Positions 1-10,924 of a DNA stretch of 29,877 bases are shown here, in pieces. Numbering within the stretch: position 1 is the stretch's first letter; every line of letters begins with the position of its first letter. This DNA is from Chromera velia (Eukaryota; Sar; Chromeraceae): assembly GCA_018398765.1 (NCBI GenBank), contig JAHBMJ010001509.1:1-29877 (forward strand). Direction: 5' to 3'. Position numbers and translations under genes: made by a program. Below the pieces are notes generated by a model. It was not told where the DNA came from. It was given only the letters and a program-made list of their open reading frames with translations, and did no database searches.

Positions 1-43
1 GGGCGCCCGAACCCCCGGGGGGGTCTTGTGCCCCCCCCCCCCC

Positions 44-76
<33 letters not shown>

Positions 77-440
77 TGTGCGTGTGTGTGTGTATGTCTG
101 TGCGTGTGTGTGTGTATGTCTGTGCGTGTGTGTGTGCGTGCGTGCGTGTGTGTGTGTGTGTGTGTGCGTGCTTGTCGGGGAACGAGGGGGGAACTTGGTT
201 CTGTGGCTCTTGGGAGCCACAAAAGCGAAGAGAGAAGAACGAAGCCTTCTTTGTTCGTAGGTGGTGGTTGCGTCGGCGCCTGCCTGTCTCCGGTGCCTGC
301 CTGTCTCTGTGCCTGCATGTGAATGTTGATTCATCAGGTAAACAAGCGAAGAAACCGCCAATGCCTATCTCTCTTTCTTTCTTTCTTTCTTTCTTTCTTT
401 CCTTCTTTCCTTTCTTTCTTTCTTTCTTTCTTTCTTTCGT

Positions 441-471
<31 letters not shown>

Positions 472-475
472 GCAG
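1..475. repeat. Compound (CT)n/(GT)n and (TTTC)n microsatellites at the window edge
   Basis: A poly-C run (31-44) leads into (CT)n to 59 and imperfect (GT)n with TATGTCTGTGCG variants to about 170. A (TTTC)n tract spans about 371-471 and ends directly in TGCAG, the 3' splice site of the exon at 476, so it serves as the polypyrimidine tract. The 175-360 segment could hold an upstream exon of the TTLL gene, but I see no sequence there that extends the domain. Confidence 0.85.
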
Positions 476-2712
476 TCGTCCCTGCAACGGCGAGTTTTTA
501 GGACTCCTGTGGGAGGAGTTGAAGAGCCAAATCGACTACTCACAGCTCGGCAAGCCAATGCAGACGATGGCCAACCATGTGGAGGGTCTGCGGATGACCA
601 CCAAGACAGGAATGATGGAGGTGGGAGGGAGGGAGGGGAGGCATGCGACAGAACAGAGAGGGCAGGGGGAATATATGTGATGGGTTTACATTCTTTTGTC
701 AATAAGAAAGGGAGGGGAGCGCGTAGAAAGGTGTGGGCCTTCTTCTTTTTCTGCGCTACTCGAGTCACTTTTCGCGCTGCTCGAGTCATTTTTCGCAAGG
801 TCTTTGATCTGAGTGGGATTCGTACAGGCAGACAAGCACAGGCAGAGAGTAAGGCTTGCACGTACGGCAGTAAGTTTCGATTCTATAAAACGTGTAGCGC
901 TGCGTAAATTAATAGAACCCAAAAGAAAGGAAGAAAAGAGACGAAAAGAGAAAAGAACGTTCTCGATGAATGGAGCCCGAAAGAAATTAAGAAAAGAGAA
1001 ACAAGTGAACATTTTCGATGAATACAAATGCGATCTATTCAGATTGTCAACGAACTCTACCCGGCCAAGCGAGCGCAAATGTGCAGGTCAGTTAGAGGAG
1101 GTTTTTGGTTTTCGCTGTGCGTGCATTCAGATAGAGATGTCATCTATCTAAAGTCATCTTCGCATAACGAGTGGAAACGTCATTGTCATTCAACGGCTTT
1201 GGCATGATGATCATGCATTCTATCGAAGAAGACGAGGCAGAGGTTGATCATGCCTCTGCAGGCACACTGCAGCAGACAGCAAAATGCATATTTTTCCACT
1301 GCAGAATTCTTGGAGGGTCCCATCAGGCAACTCCGATCCCGTTGCCTTGCAGTCCATGTCACTTCCTTCTTCATCTATGCATTCTTTCGTCTTTTCTTCT
1401 TTGTCTTTTCTCACCGGCACTTCCGTCTCTCGTGGCTTGCCTTGATGGATTGATGGAGAAGTCAATGAGTGACTGAGTGAGTGAGTGAGTGAGTGCAGCT
1501 GGTACCCTATGACGTTCAGAGTGCCCCAAGAGATTTTGATATGGAAGTCCTACAGAAGCTCCCACCCAGAGCTCGCGTGGATCTACAAGCCGAGAGCTTT
1601 GAACTGTGGCCGCGGTCGGTCGGTCGGTTGTGTTTCCATTAGGGATGGATCCAACGATGCATATATGTGTGTTGAACCGACCATTCATTGTGTAGAACCT
1701 TTCATGGAACCATAAGCGCAAATTAAGCCTTGAGATGTGATGGCAGTTCTCTCGTCGCTTTGAGCTCCCGTCTTGTTACTCTGTGTTGTCTGTGAGGTTC
1801 CATATATTAATATATGTTGATACCGCGTGTGGTGAAAAGAGAGTGGGGAGGGACAGTGTGTGGTCGTCAAGGTTTCGATGTCCTTTGAAGATCCTTCATG
1901 ATTGATGCCTGCATTGCATCATCAAATTTGTGTGGGGTGACGTGGACAGCTTGTGACAGGTTTTTGTAGGTCCAAAGCAAATGAGTGTTTGCTTGTCAAT
2001 CTGCACACCCATGCACTCAATGTGGCCTTCCCTTGTTGAGTGAACCAACCGGGGGTCTCCCTGCTTTCCTTCTGCAGGGATTTTTCTTGTGACTGATCCC
2101 GACGAGGTCTCTGCCTCGGCTCACTTGGGTCCGTCGGTTGGTCTGTCGGTCTGTGTGATTTCTTTCTTTCTTTCTTTCTGTGCATGGGGGTGCTTTTTTT
2201 GGGCTTGGTTGGTTTCGCTTCTTGTGGTTGTGGGTGTTTGTTTGTGTTGCAGGACCGCCAGGCAGAAACGCGCATGAAAGGATGAGTGAGTGTGGAGGTA
2301 AAAATCATTCAAATGCGAAATGCGGCCTGCCAGAAAGGGGCTGGCAGTACTTCCGTCCTTTCCTTCCTTGACTTTAATTGCTCTTCCCTCCGTCTTCTTT
2401 CTTCCGAATTCCCTGTCTGAAATTCATCGCAGATAGATCTTGCATTTTTCTGTGCATTCATTCATTCACTCACTCACTCACTCACTCACTCACTCACTCG
2501 TTCACTCATCTCAGTGACTCACTGAGCCATTCATCCATTCTATGGATTTATTTGTCTCTTCCTGCCCGCCTGGCTGCCTGCAGGAGGGGGAGGCATCGTG
2601 CAGCTTTACATCGAGAGGCCTTTGCTGATTGAGGGGAGGAAGTTTGATCTCCGGCTCTTCATGCTCATAGCTCGGACGTCCCCTCTTCTCGTATTTTACA
2701 GAGACGGGTAGG

Positions 2713-2754
<42 letters not shown>

Positions 2755-2939
2755 TGTGTGTGTTATGAATTAATCGTGCATCCATGCTGTGGATGAAAAC
2801 TTGGATGCATGCATGGATACATACATGGATTCATGTGCGTTGATTGCCTTCCTTCCTTCGTGAGGTCTGAAGGACGCAAGTGCACTCAGTTACTTGTGTG
2901 CGTCTGGAGAGACGGCCGCAGTGCCACTTCTTGGAAACG

Positions 2940-2991
<52 letters not shown>

Positions 2992-4061
2992 CTGAGGCTG
3001 GTTGGCGTCAAGAAAGCTTCCTTCTCTTCTACCATCAGCTGTTCGTCAACGTGGACGTATAGCTTCGTCCCTCATTCGGCCCCTGCAACTGAGAAGAGAG
3101 AGCATCCATCAGGCGCGCGCTTCAATTGTGGCCATTCTCTCACTGGACAGCCCTCCCTCCCTACCTTCATACACACATAAGCACATACATCCCGACGCAT
3201 TTATTTATGCAATGTACGTACATGTCCAAACAAAATGAAATGAAATGAAAGGAAATGCAGATACGTCCGTCGTTGCATCGCCCCATACGACCCTGACGAT
3301 AAGTCAACAGGCGGATTGTCCGGACACCTGACAAACAACGCAGTGCAGAAAAAGGTCAGCATGCAGCACTGCAGCCAGCCATACACGGGTACAGTGCCTC
3401 TTGATGCTTTTTCCATCCGACACACCTTCTTGTCTGCACCCCTCGATACCTGTTCGCGCATCCCAGAACATGTTCACTGAAGAGACTTCCTTGAGTCGAT
3501 TTTTCTTCATGAAAACAACACCAGCTTCTCAATCTCGACGCAAACGATGGATGCTGGTGGATGGGGACACCGAGGTAGGGACAGAGCAATTTCTGCTGTG
3601 ATTGGTGTACTGTTGCTGCACTGATCCAAAGAGGATTCTCTGTCCAAAGAGGATTGGTGTACTTTTGCTGTAGTGATCCAAAGAGGATTACGGCGGCAGG
3701 GAGGCAGGGAAGAAGAGGTGTGGGCACGGGTATACAAAATTTTCCAGCACGGCCGGCCTGAGAAGATGTATGTATGTATGTATGTATGTATGCGTAATGC
3801 TCTGGAGGGGGGAGAAGAGAAGTCCCATTTCACATGAAGCTCGACCCCCTCCTCCCAACACCTCAAATCAAACTTTTTGCATGCTTGCCATGCATGTCTT
3901 GGCAGCCTGTGAGAAGACATGCTTGTTCCATGCATGATGTTGATACTCGTCGGCGCTTCTGTGGGCATGCATGTTTGCCCACCTCAATCAAGTTTTGCAC
4001 TCTCTCAGCCACTCACTGTTCGCGTACGTGTATTTTTCATTTGTGGCGGCATTCTCATCAA

Positions 4062-4121
<60 letters not shown>

Positions 4122-4627
4122 ACTACAGATTATAAAGAGGGAAAAGAGTCGTCGATCTGGACCCTCTCGGAGTTTCAGAAATTTCTAGTCGACAACGTCA
4201 GCCCGTTTCTTTCTGTTTCTCTCTGTCTTTCTTTGCTGTTTCTGTTTCTCTTTGTCCTTCTGGCTGACCGACTCTGTCTCCGTCCCTGTCGCTTTCTCCT
4301 TGTTACCGTAATTGTATGCACGTGCCTGGAATGGACGATTTTCATTCACTGCGTCCTGCTTGCAGCGTCTCGCGCCCTCGACATGGATCGACGACGTCCT
4401 GCGGCCCCGCGTAATGGAAATCTGCACGGAGCTCCTTGTGAAGAGCGCAGAGGAACTGGAACCCATTCCGGACACCTTCGAGCTTCTGGGTACGCATGCA
4501 TGCATGCAGACACTTGCATCGATCGACATGCATACATCCATTCACGGAGGGTTCTCTCTCTTCTCGTGCATTGCATGAAAGCCGCCGGTCCGAGCAAACC
4601 TCAGTTCCTGACTAATTTATTTGTGTA

Positions 4628-4665
<38 letters not shown>

Positions 4666-4832
4666 CTCTGACTTGACCGGCCTGATCTGATGTGCAGGCT
4701 TCGACGTGCTTCTCGACGAGAAGCTGAACATCTACCTGCTTGAGGTGAACGCGAACCCGGCACTCTCAACCAACACGTCGATACTCAAAAAGACTATCAC
4801 GGCGTCAGTCAGTAAGTCAGTTTGCCTGTCTT

Positions 4833-4870
<38 letters not shown>

Positions 4871-4882
4871 TCCCTCTCTCCC

Positions 4883-4932
<50 letters not shown>

Positions 4933-4950
4933 TGTGTGTGTGTGTGTGTG

Positions 4951-5012
<62 letters not shown>

Positions 5013-7530
5013 CGCGCGTCTATGTGTCTGTCTGTCTGTCTGTCTTTCTGTCTGTCTACCTGTCTCATTCCTTTCTTTTTTTATATATATTTGTGTTGGG
5101 AGAAAGGCCCTCTATTCCAACGCGGGTCTCAAAGAAGAATTGCGATTGCGTACATATGTCAGTATGTCAATGAATCAGAAAGACACGCGACCACAAATCC
5201 AAATTGTCCCTTCTCTCTCAGCCTTTCACTGTTCAATATGAAAGCAAGTTTTCTGTTTGTGTGTGCTCCTCACATTTTGATGCACGTATTTTATTTGCAT
5301 GCGTCCGCGTCGGAAGGGACATAAGTCGTCACATGAGGCTCCCTCGATGCGCCGAAGATGAACCTGAAAAAGGTCTGCATGTGCATTCGATCCTGCCTGC
5401 ATGCCTGTCTGTCTGTCTGCGTGCGTGCAGCGTGCTGAATGAGGCCCTGGACCTCGTCTTCTGGGCCAACAAGAGAGACTTCGCGGTGTGGCCGCCTGGG
5501 ACTGACCACGTGAAGATGGCAGAGGACGAGTGGCAGGCCGTCGTGGTCAGTTCATTCGTCTCTCTCTGTCTGTCCGTCTCTGCGTCTGTCTGTCTGTCTC
5601 TCTGTCTGTCTGTCTGTCTGTGCGTGGTTGGTCCCTGTGAATGTGAATGCTGGGATGCGGGTATGTGTTGGTACTTGAATACAGAGGGGCAGCGGGGGAG
5701 GTGGATGATTTGAAGACACTGTGCGCATGTGCTCGTGAGGGTGTCTCTAGACTGCTTACACCCCTCTTTTTTTCTCTGGGTTGTCTTACCATTGTGCTTT
5801 TTAATTGTGTCGATTTGTTCCTCTTTACAGTGCAGATCATCGCCTTTTTTTTGTTTACCGTCCCTCCTTACCTGCATTCTCCATTCCTCCCTTCATCCGT
5901 TCATTCATTTGTTGTCTCCTTCCATCTCCGCATGGGACCGCAGCGGCCTGTCTCGTCTTCTTTCTCAATTTGTTTCTCTCGCTGTCTTCAGTTAGCTGGA
6001 GAGAAACGGGTGGAGTTTTGTTTTAATTTTTGCTTGCGAGTGCTCTGAGAATCCGAGGCAGGTTTGTTTGACTTGGTATTCAGCAACTCTTATGAATTTG
6101 TATGAAAAACATTTGAAAGAATAATCAAATCACTTAATTGTGTCCATACAGTTCCGGGTATCTTTTTCGATTCAAAAAAAAAGATAAGGCTGTACTATCC
6201 ACCCAAACTTTCTTTGCAGCAAGCCGAGGAGGAACGGCGAATCGCACGATCGCCTCACCGAAGAGGCAGCGCGCCGGCGGTGACTTCTTCTTCTTCTGCT
6301 GCTGGTGCCGGTGCCTCTTCTGCTGGTCCCGGAAAGCAGTCTGTGCAGGGTCCGGGTGGGAGGTTAACCTCTGGTTCCTCTGTCCCTCTTGTGGGAAGAG
6401 AGAAGGAGAGGGACAAGGAGATGGGGTTGGGGTCCTCTTCTTCCTCTTCTGCTTCTGGAAGCAGAAATGGAAGAACCGGTGGAAAGTTTGCAGGGGGAGA
6501 CGACGTTGAGGGAGACGAGGGTGGTGTTGAAACTGAAGAGGGAGAGGATCAGCAGGAGGTGCACAGAGAGGAGCCTGGGGAGGAAGACGAAGGAGGGGCC
6601 TGCCCTGTGTTGTCCCCCCCCCTCCCAGTGGAGGACGTTTGTTCTCAGGGACCAAACAAGACACCCTCCTCCCGCACTACCGGCGGTGCGTCGAATTCGG
6701 GGGCCGCGCCCTCAGGCGGGAGTGCGGCGGCGGCGGCGGCGGCGGCACGGCAGAGGTCCCCTTCGACCGCCGACCCGCCTCCTCTTCCTCCAGGTGCTGT
6801 GGTGCCCCCCTCACCGGAACCCAAGGGGCGACCCCCCTGGGGGGCAGGGAGCGGCATGAGCATGCAGCACAAAGCGAGCGCTGGCGGGGGATCGCCGTTG
6901 AAGATGCCGCCCGGGACTGGAGGTGCCGCACAAGGGGGTCGAGGTAGTGGCGGCGCGGGGGCTCCACAGGCAGGGGGGCAGGCGGGGGGGTGGGCAAGTG
7001 GGGCCCCTCGCGGTTCTGCAGGTCTTCACCTGACGCAGAAGGGCCGGTATGCCGCCGTGATGAAATTGATCCATGCAGGGGGGTCAAAAAGACCTGAGCA
7101 CCTGACGAGACCTGCGAACAACTTTGCTCTCCTGTGGGATGAGGCAACGGGTGGGTTCGGAGTGTGTGTGTGTGTGTGTGTATGGGAGGGGAGGGGGTTT
7201 CTCTCCCTTTGCAGAACCGCTGTGCGCATGAATGTTTCCATGTCATACAACTCTGCTGATGAACTATCACAATGCTGATATGATATGATGCCCTCCCGTT
7301 TGATGAAGCGAGGGATACGGGCGGGATGGAAGAAAGAGAAACCAACGGGAGGGAGGGAGGATGTGTGCCTCTGCGTTTGAGAGGGTGTGCATGCAGCTGA
7401 CTGGTGCATTTCACTTCACCCGCTTCAAATGACGCACTGAAAAGGACTTTGCATCTCTACCTTCCTCTGTCTCTGTCTCTGTCTCTGTCTGTGTCTTTGT
7501 CTCTGTCTCTGTCTCTGTCTCTGTCTCTGT

Positions 7531-7565
<35 letters not shown>

Positions 7566-8489
7566 GTGTCTGTGTCTGTGTCTCTCTCTCTCTCTGTGTA
7601 TGTGTATGTGTATGTGTATGTGTGTGTGTGTGTGTGTGTGTGCGTATGTGTGTGTGCATTTGCGGGTGTCCACCTGCGTGTCTCTGTATTTATCTGTCTG
7701 CACCTTTTCATTTTCACCTATTTGCTCTTGCACAACGCGTGCATGCATGATGGCTGCAGGTTTCCGTTGGAGCCGCAACCTGCAGGAGTGGTGTCCCTCC
7801 GACCACGTCAAGGGCCTCAAAGCCGAGCAGGACAGAAGGAGACGGGAAAAGGAAGAGGCAGAAGAACGAGAGCGGGAGAGGAACAGTCACGATGAAGACC
7901 AACAGAGGGAAGCGACGGACTTTAAGAACGGAACAGATGAGAATAAAAAAGTCAGTCAGCCTGCACACACGAAATACGCTTTCTCCATTTCTCGTTCTAC
8001 GCGAAAACAATAGCTTCAGCCTACCGTCTCTTGAAGTAGAGCTACGACCTTGAACAAGACTTGCACGAACATGGACTGCCAGGAGCTAGGCTTCGACGGC
8101 TATAGTCATTCATTCATTCATTCAGATATCAGATCAGGCATAGGCTAGTACGAGACACCGACAGAAATTTGGAAGAGATGAAGGGGCTGGTTTTCTTGTT
8201 CTGATATCAGGGCCACATTTTTTTGTTCCTCATCTGATCCCCAACGACACCCTTGTCATCGCCTACCAAAGTACCTGCATAGAGAATTACTGCAAATACA
8301 AACAGAATGTACGTACGTGCATGTGTACAACAAGTCTTCCTTCTAGCACGCAGAATTCCTGCGAGAGAGTCGTCGCTCTCTCTCGCTGTTTCTCCTTACC
8401 TTTCGTAATTCTGCTTTCCTCTTTGAGTGTGTCCCTATGCGGTGGTGCCTTTGGGACTCTCTCATACTCGCGCACGCACTGCAACCCAG

Positions 8490-8529
<40 letters not shown>

Positions 8530-10090
8530 CTCTCTCTTTCTCTCTCTCTCTTTCTCTCCCACGCCCTCTCCCACACAAGCATGAATCCGTGCACTGCAGC
8601 TCCGCCCCTCATCCTCCTCCTCAATCTCCCCGAGCGCGGCTGGTGGAAGGGGCGCCGTCAGGGCTTCAAGGCATCATCCTTTGAACGCGAATGCTCTGAC
8701 CAACAGCACCAACAACAGCCCCACTCGTCAGCATCCGCAGTTCCTCAAGGGGGGTGTCCCCCCTCTGGTCTCCGGGGAGAAGGCGAAGGACCAACCAGGA
8801 GGAGGAGGAGGAGGCGGCTCTGTGCAGTACAGGCGAGCTCGGAAGAAGAGAGTCGAGACCAGAGACGTGGCGGTTCAGACAGACCCCCTTCCAAAAAAGT
8901 CCAAAAGAAAGTCAGCAACGCAGCCACAAAGTGCAATGGACACAACTGCTGCCATGGGGGAAAAAGGAAAAGACACAGCAGCTGCAGGGACCGACAGAGC
9001 CCCGCCGCCTCTCGACCGTCAGTTGAACAACAGAGGAGGGGCTGGAGGCGAATTTGAAGGAACTGCAAACAGTTCGGGGGACCCTGCCCTTCTTCTTCGA
9101 CGGGCTTCCTCAACCTCCCCCCTCCCTCCCCGAGTCACACTCGCTCCTCAGCAGCAACACCTACAGGATCACCGCGATCCTATGCATTCAAACGTACTCA
9201 ACTCGAACTCAATGTACCACCAGAAAGCAGGTGGCCCCGCCATTCTGCGAGCAGACAATTCTCCCAACAGCACAAGCCCATCCGCAGCAATCGCACCAGG
9301 CAGAGGTAGAGGGTATAGACACCAGCGCAGTCCCTCCCCGCCCCTCCCAAGAACTCACACAAACCCAGCCACGCACCACTCGATTTCGCCCCACGCCTTT
9401 AATCAGTCCCACACGATCTCTTCCCCTCCACCACCGTCCTCAGTCGCATTCACAGGTCGGCATAGAGACAGAGACAGGGGGGAAAGAGAGAACAATGCGA
9501 TTCAACCAGCAGGGTCGACCCACCGTCGTTCCATCCACCTCCACGTCCACACAGACCCCTCTCAGTCGACCTCCTCTATGAACGCCTCTCCGGTCAAGGG
9601 ACCCTCCCTCTCAAATTCCTCTCACCACTCTCGCGAGAGGGAGAGGGAGAGGAACCCCCACGCCCACGCCCCCCACTTGAAGTTTGACCAACCCTCTTCG
9701 CCCTCTTTTGCAGTCAAGTCGCCGGTCTCTCCAGTGCATCATGGGCAATTATCGGATAGTAACGTCAGCCGGGGGGGCGTGTGGTCGTCTCAGCAGCAGC
9801 AGAAGGACAAAGAAGGGCCCAACGGTCTTCTGCGGGTGTCCAACTCCAACTCAAACACGCAGCCTGTCCCCCCTCCCCCCATGCACGCCTCTGCCCTCAC
9901 ACAGAGCCCCAAGAGAGTCAATGGCGGCGGTGCTGGAGGAAGCGGAGGACCCGCTTTCTCAGCCCGACGCCAGCCAGGGGCAGGAGGCAGAGGCGGAGGC
10001 GGGTCTGCTGTTGTCAGCTCCGTTGGTCTTCACATAGGGGCTGCGGGGGTGGCCGCCGGGACTTCAGGATTTCTGGGCAACCACTTATGA
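476..10090 (+). CDS. TTLL10-like tubulin polyglycylase/ligase, 14 exons, 5' partial
   Basis: Spliced model with exons 476-620, 1043-1086, 1499-1614, 2078-2128, 2253-2285, 2584-2707, 3261-3354, 4122-4196, 4366-4489, 4698-4803, 5431-5545, 6220-7150, 7760-7950 and 8600-10090 (TGA at the end). Every intron is GT-AG and reading phase is kept at all 13 junctions, giving 1212 residues after the first full codon. The first ~340 residues are a tubulin-tyrosine-ligase-like ATP-grasp domain. The order of motifs (MTTKTGMMEIVNE, YPMTF, WIYKP, CGRGIFLV, KFDLRLFMLIA, DGYVRRCIAPYD, SGHLTN, EVNANPALSTN) resembles the TTLL10 branch, whose members add glycine chains to tubulin or other proteins in cilia. The remainder is low-complexity. 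The first exon starts with the last base of a split codon, so at least one upstream exon exists and was not identified. The TTLL call is firm; the TTLL10 subtype is from memory of the family. Confidence 0.9.
2456..2763. repeat. Intronic (CACT)n, then (CT)n(GT)n flanking an exon
   Basis: A CATT/CACT tetranucleotide tract (2456-2514) precedes the exon at 2584-2707. Six bases past the donor, (CT)n (2713-2737) runs into (GT)n (2738-2763). Both lie inside introns of the TTLL gene. Confidence 0.85.
2945..2992. repeat. (CT)n(CG)n microsatellite in an intron
   Basis: CT dinucleotides 2945-2975 pass directly into alternating CG to 2992. The intron is 2708-3260 of the TTLL gene. Confidence 0.85.
3601..3690. 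repeat. 52-bp imperfect tandem duplication in an intron
   Basis: The sequence beginning ATTGGTGTACTGTTGCTG at 3601 recurs at 3653 as ATTGGTGTACTTTTGCTG, each followed by TGATCCAAAGAGGATT. It lies in the intron 3355-4121 and nothing suggests that it is coding. Confidence 0.8.
4061..4121. repeat. (CT)n(GT)n tract forming a 3' splice site
   Basis: CT repeats to 4089 and GT repeats to about 4118 end in GCAG immediately before the TTLL exon at 4122. The microsatellite stands in for the branch-point and polypyrimidine region. Confidence 0.85.
4627..5062. repeat. Large compound GT/CT/GA/CTGT microsatellites around an exon
   Basis: (GT)n lies at about 4629-4662, upstream of the exon 4698-4803. From about 4833 a run of CT, GT, GA, GT, CTGT, CT, GT and again CTGT blocks continues to about 5060. 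All are intronic in the TTLL gene. Confidence 0.85.
7464..7655. repeat. CTCTGT/CT/TATG/GT compound microsatellite in an intron
   Basis: Hexameric CTCTGT repeats pass into CT, then TGTATG, then GT units. The intron is 7151-7759 of the TTLL gene. Confidence 0.85.
8494..8560. repeat. (CT)n microsatellite upstream of the last TTLL exon
   Basis: CT dinucleotides with a few interruptions, about 40 bp upstream of the CAG acceptor at 8599. Confidence 0.85.
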
Positions 10091-10103
10091 TCCCGTCCAT
10101 GTT

Positions 10104-10106
<3 letters not shown>

Positions 10107-10138
<32 letters not shown>

Positions 10139-10300
10139 CATACATTTTCAGTGTGTAGGCCCTTGGAAGGGAGCCGAAAAGGATGGAAAGGAAAGCAGAA
10201 AGCGTCCTTACCACCTGCACTTATGGTAGAAACGGGGACATGCAGGGGGTGCATGCATGAAGAGATGAGCAGGCGCAGGAGAGCCACATTAAATAAAGGA
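10107..10300 (+). terminator. Putative 3' UTR with (GA)n and a poly(A) signal
   Basis: A (GA)n tract (10107-10137) follows the stop codon of the TTLL gene. An AATAAA hexamer is at 10292-10297, about 200 bp after the stop, a reasonable place for 3' end formation. Only the hexamer and its position support this. Confidence 0.4.
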
Positions 10301-10736
10301 GGCAGAAAGTAAGAAAGGAACGAGACAATTAATCAACTGACGAGAAAACACTTCTGTAAGATCGAAACGAAGCATGGGCGGGAAAGTCAAAACTTGGAAA
10401 GGAGAAGATGAAGCATGCATGCAAGAAGAGAAGAGAAAGCAAGAAAGGACGACCACCTGTACTTTGCACCAATTAAGGCTCGATCAGTCTGCCGGTGTTG
10501 GAAGGGAAGGGAACGAATCGAAGTAGAGCTAGGCAAACTGAGGAACAGGGCAAAAAATTTTTTGAAGAAAGGACCTTTCCGGTCATTGCACTATGCAGGC
10601 CTGTATTCCTGCAGGGATCCATGCAATTCATATATCAGCATGGCATTGCATACGTACGTGCATGAAGCCATGATCCAGGCACGACAAGACAATTAAGACT
10701 GGAAAGGGGGGAGGACACAGACGGACGTTGCAACGA

Positions 10737-10739
10737 TTT

Positions 10740-10771
<32 letters not shown>

Positions 10772-10773
10772 AC

Positions 10774-10839
<66 letters not shown>

Positions 10840-10871
10840 ACTTTCTTTCTTACTTTCTTTCTTTCTTTCTT

Positions 10872-10907
<36 letters not shown>

Positions 10908-10924
10908 TGCTTCTTTCTTTGCTT
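10737..10924. repeat. (TTTC)n microsatellite, intergenic
   Basis: About 190 bp of TTTC repeats with occasional TTAC, TTTG and TTGC variants, downstream of the TTLL gene. Confidence 0.9.

Larger units (their letters stand above)
476..5545 (+). other. TTL (ATP-grasp) catalytic domain spread over 11 small exons
   Basis: Residues 1-342 of the partial protein come from exons of 33 to 145 nt. Visible elements are the lysine of WIYKP and the glycine-rich CGRGI turn (nucleotide binding), the D and R of GRKFDLRLFM, HLTN, and the E-x-N of LLEVNANP, which in TTL enzymes coordinates Mg-ATP. All are present, so the enzyme looks catalytically competent. Exon 3261-3354 encodes DGYVRRCIAPYDPDD then LSGHLTNNAVQKK. 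Exon 4122-4196 continues TTDYKEGKESSIWTLSEFQ. The segment between CGRGIFLV and the IVQLYIERP strand is encoded by two tiny exons (51 and 33 nt). Confidence 0.9.
6220..10090 (+). other. Low-complexity C-terminal tail of the TTLL10-like protein
   Basis: Three exons (6220-7150, 7760-7950, 8600-10090) encode residues 343-1212, rich in Ser, Gly, Pro, Ala, Arg and Gln, with an alanine run near 6724-6747 and many SPxx stretches. One island looks ordered: from LHLTQKGRYAAVMKLI (about 7023) to EWCPSDHVKGLKAEQ (about 7830), followed by a charged helix rich in Glu and Arg. A basic patch PKKSKRK after VAVQTD (about 8867-8910) could be a nuclear or microtubule-binding signal. The stop codon is TGA at 10088-10090. 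The tail is probably disordered; its job is unknown. Confidence 0.8.

Noticed and set aside
2809-3180. Possible TTLL exon containing FVRSEGRKC or GLVGVKKAS
   Set aside because: Neither joins with a proper acceptor and also matches the family. The exon 3261-3354 gives DGYVRRCIAPYD and HLTN in phase and fits far better.
7411-7820. Frames rich in RDRDRD or SLSLSL
   Set aside because: They are translations of an intronic CT/GT/CTGT microsatellite.
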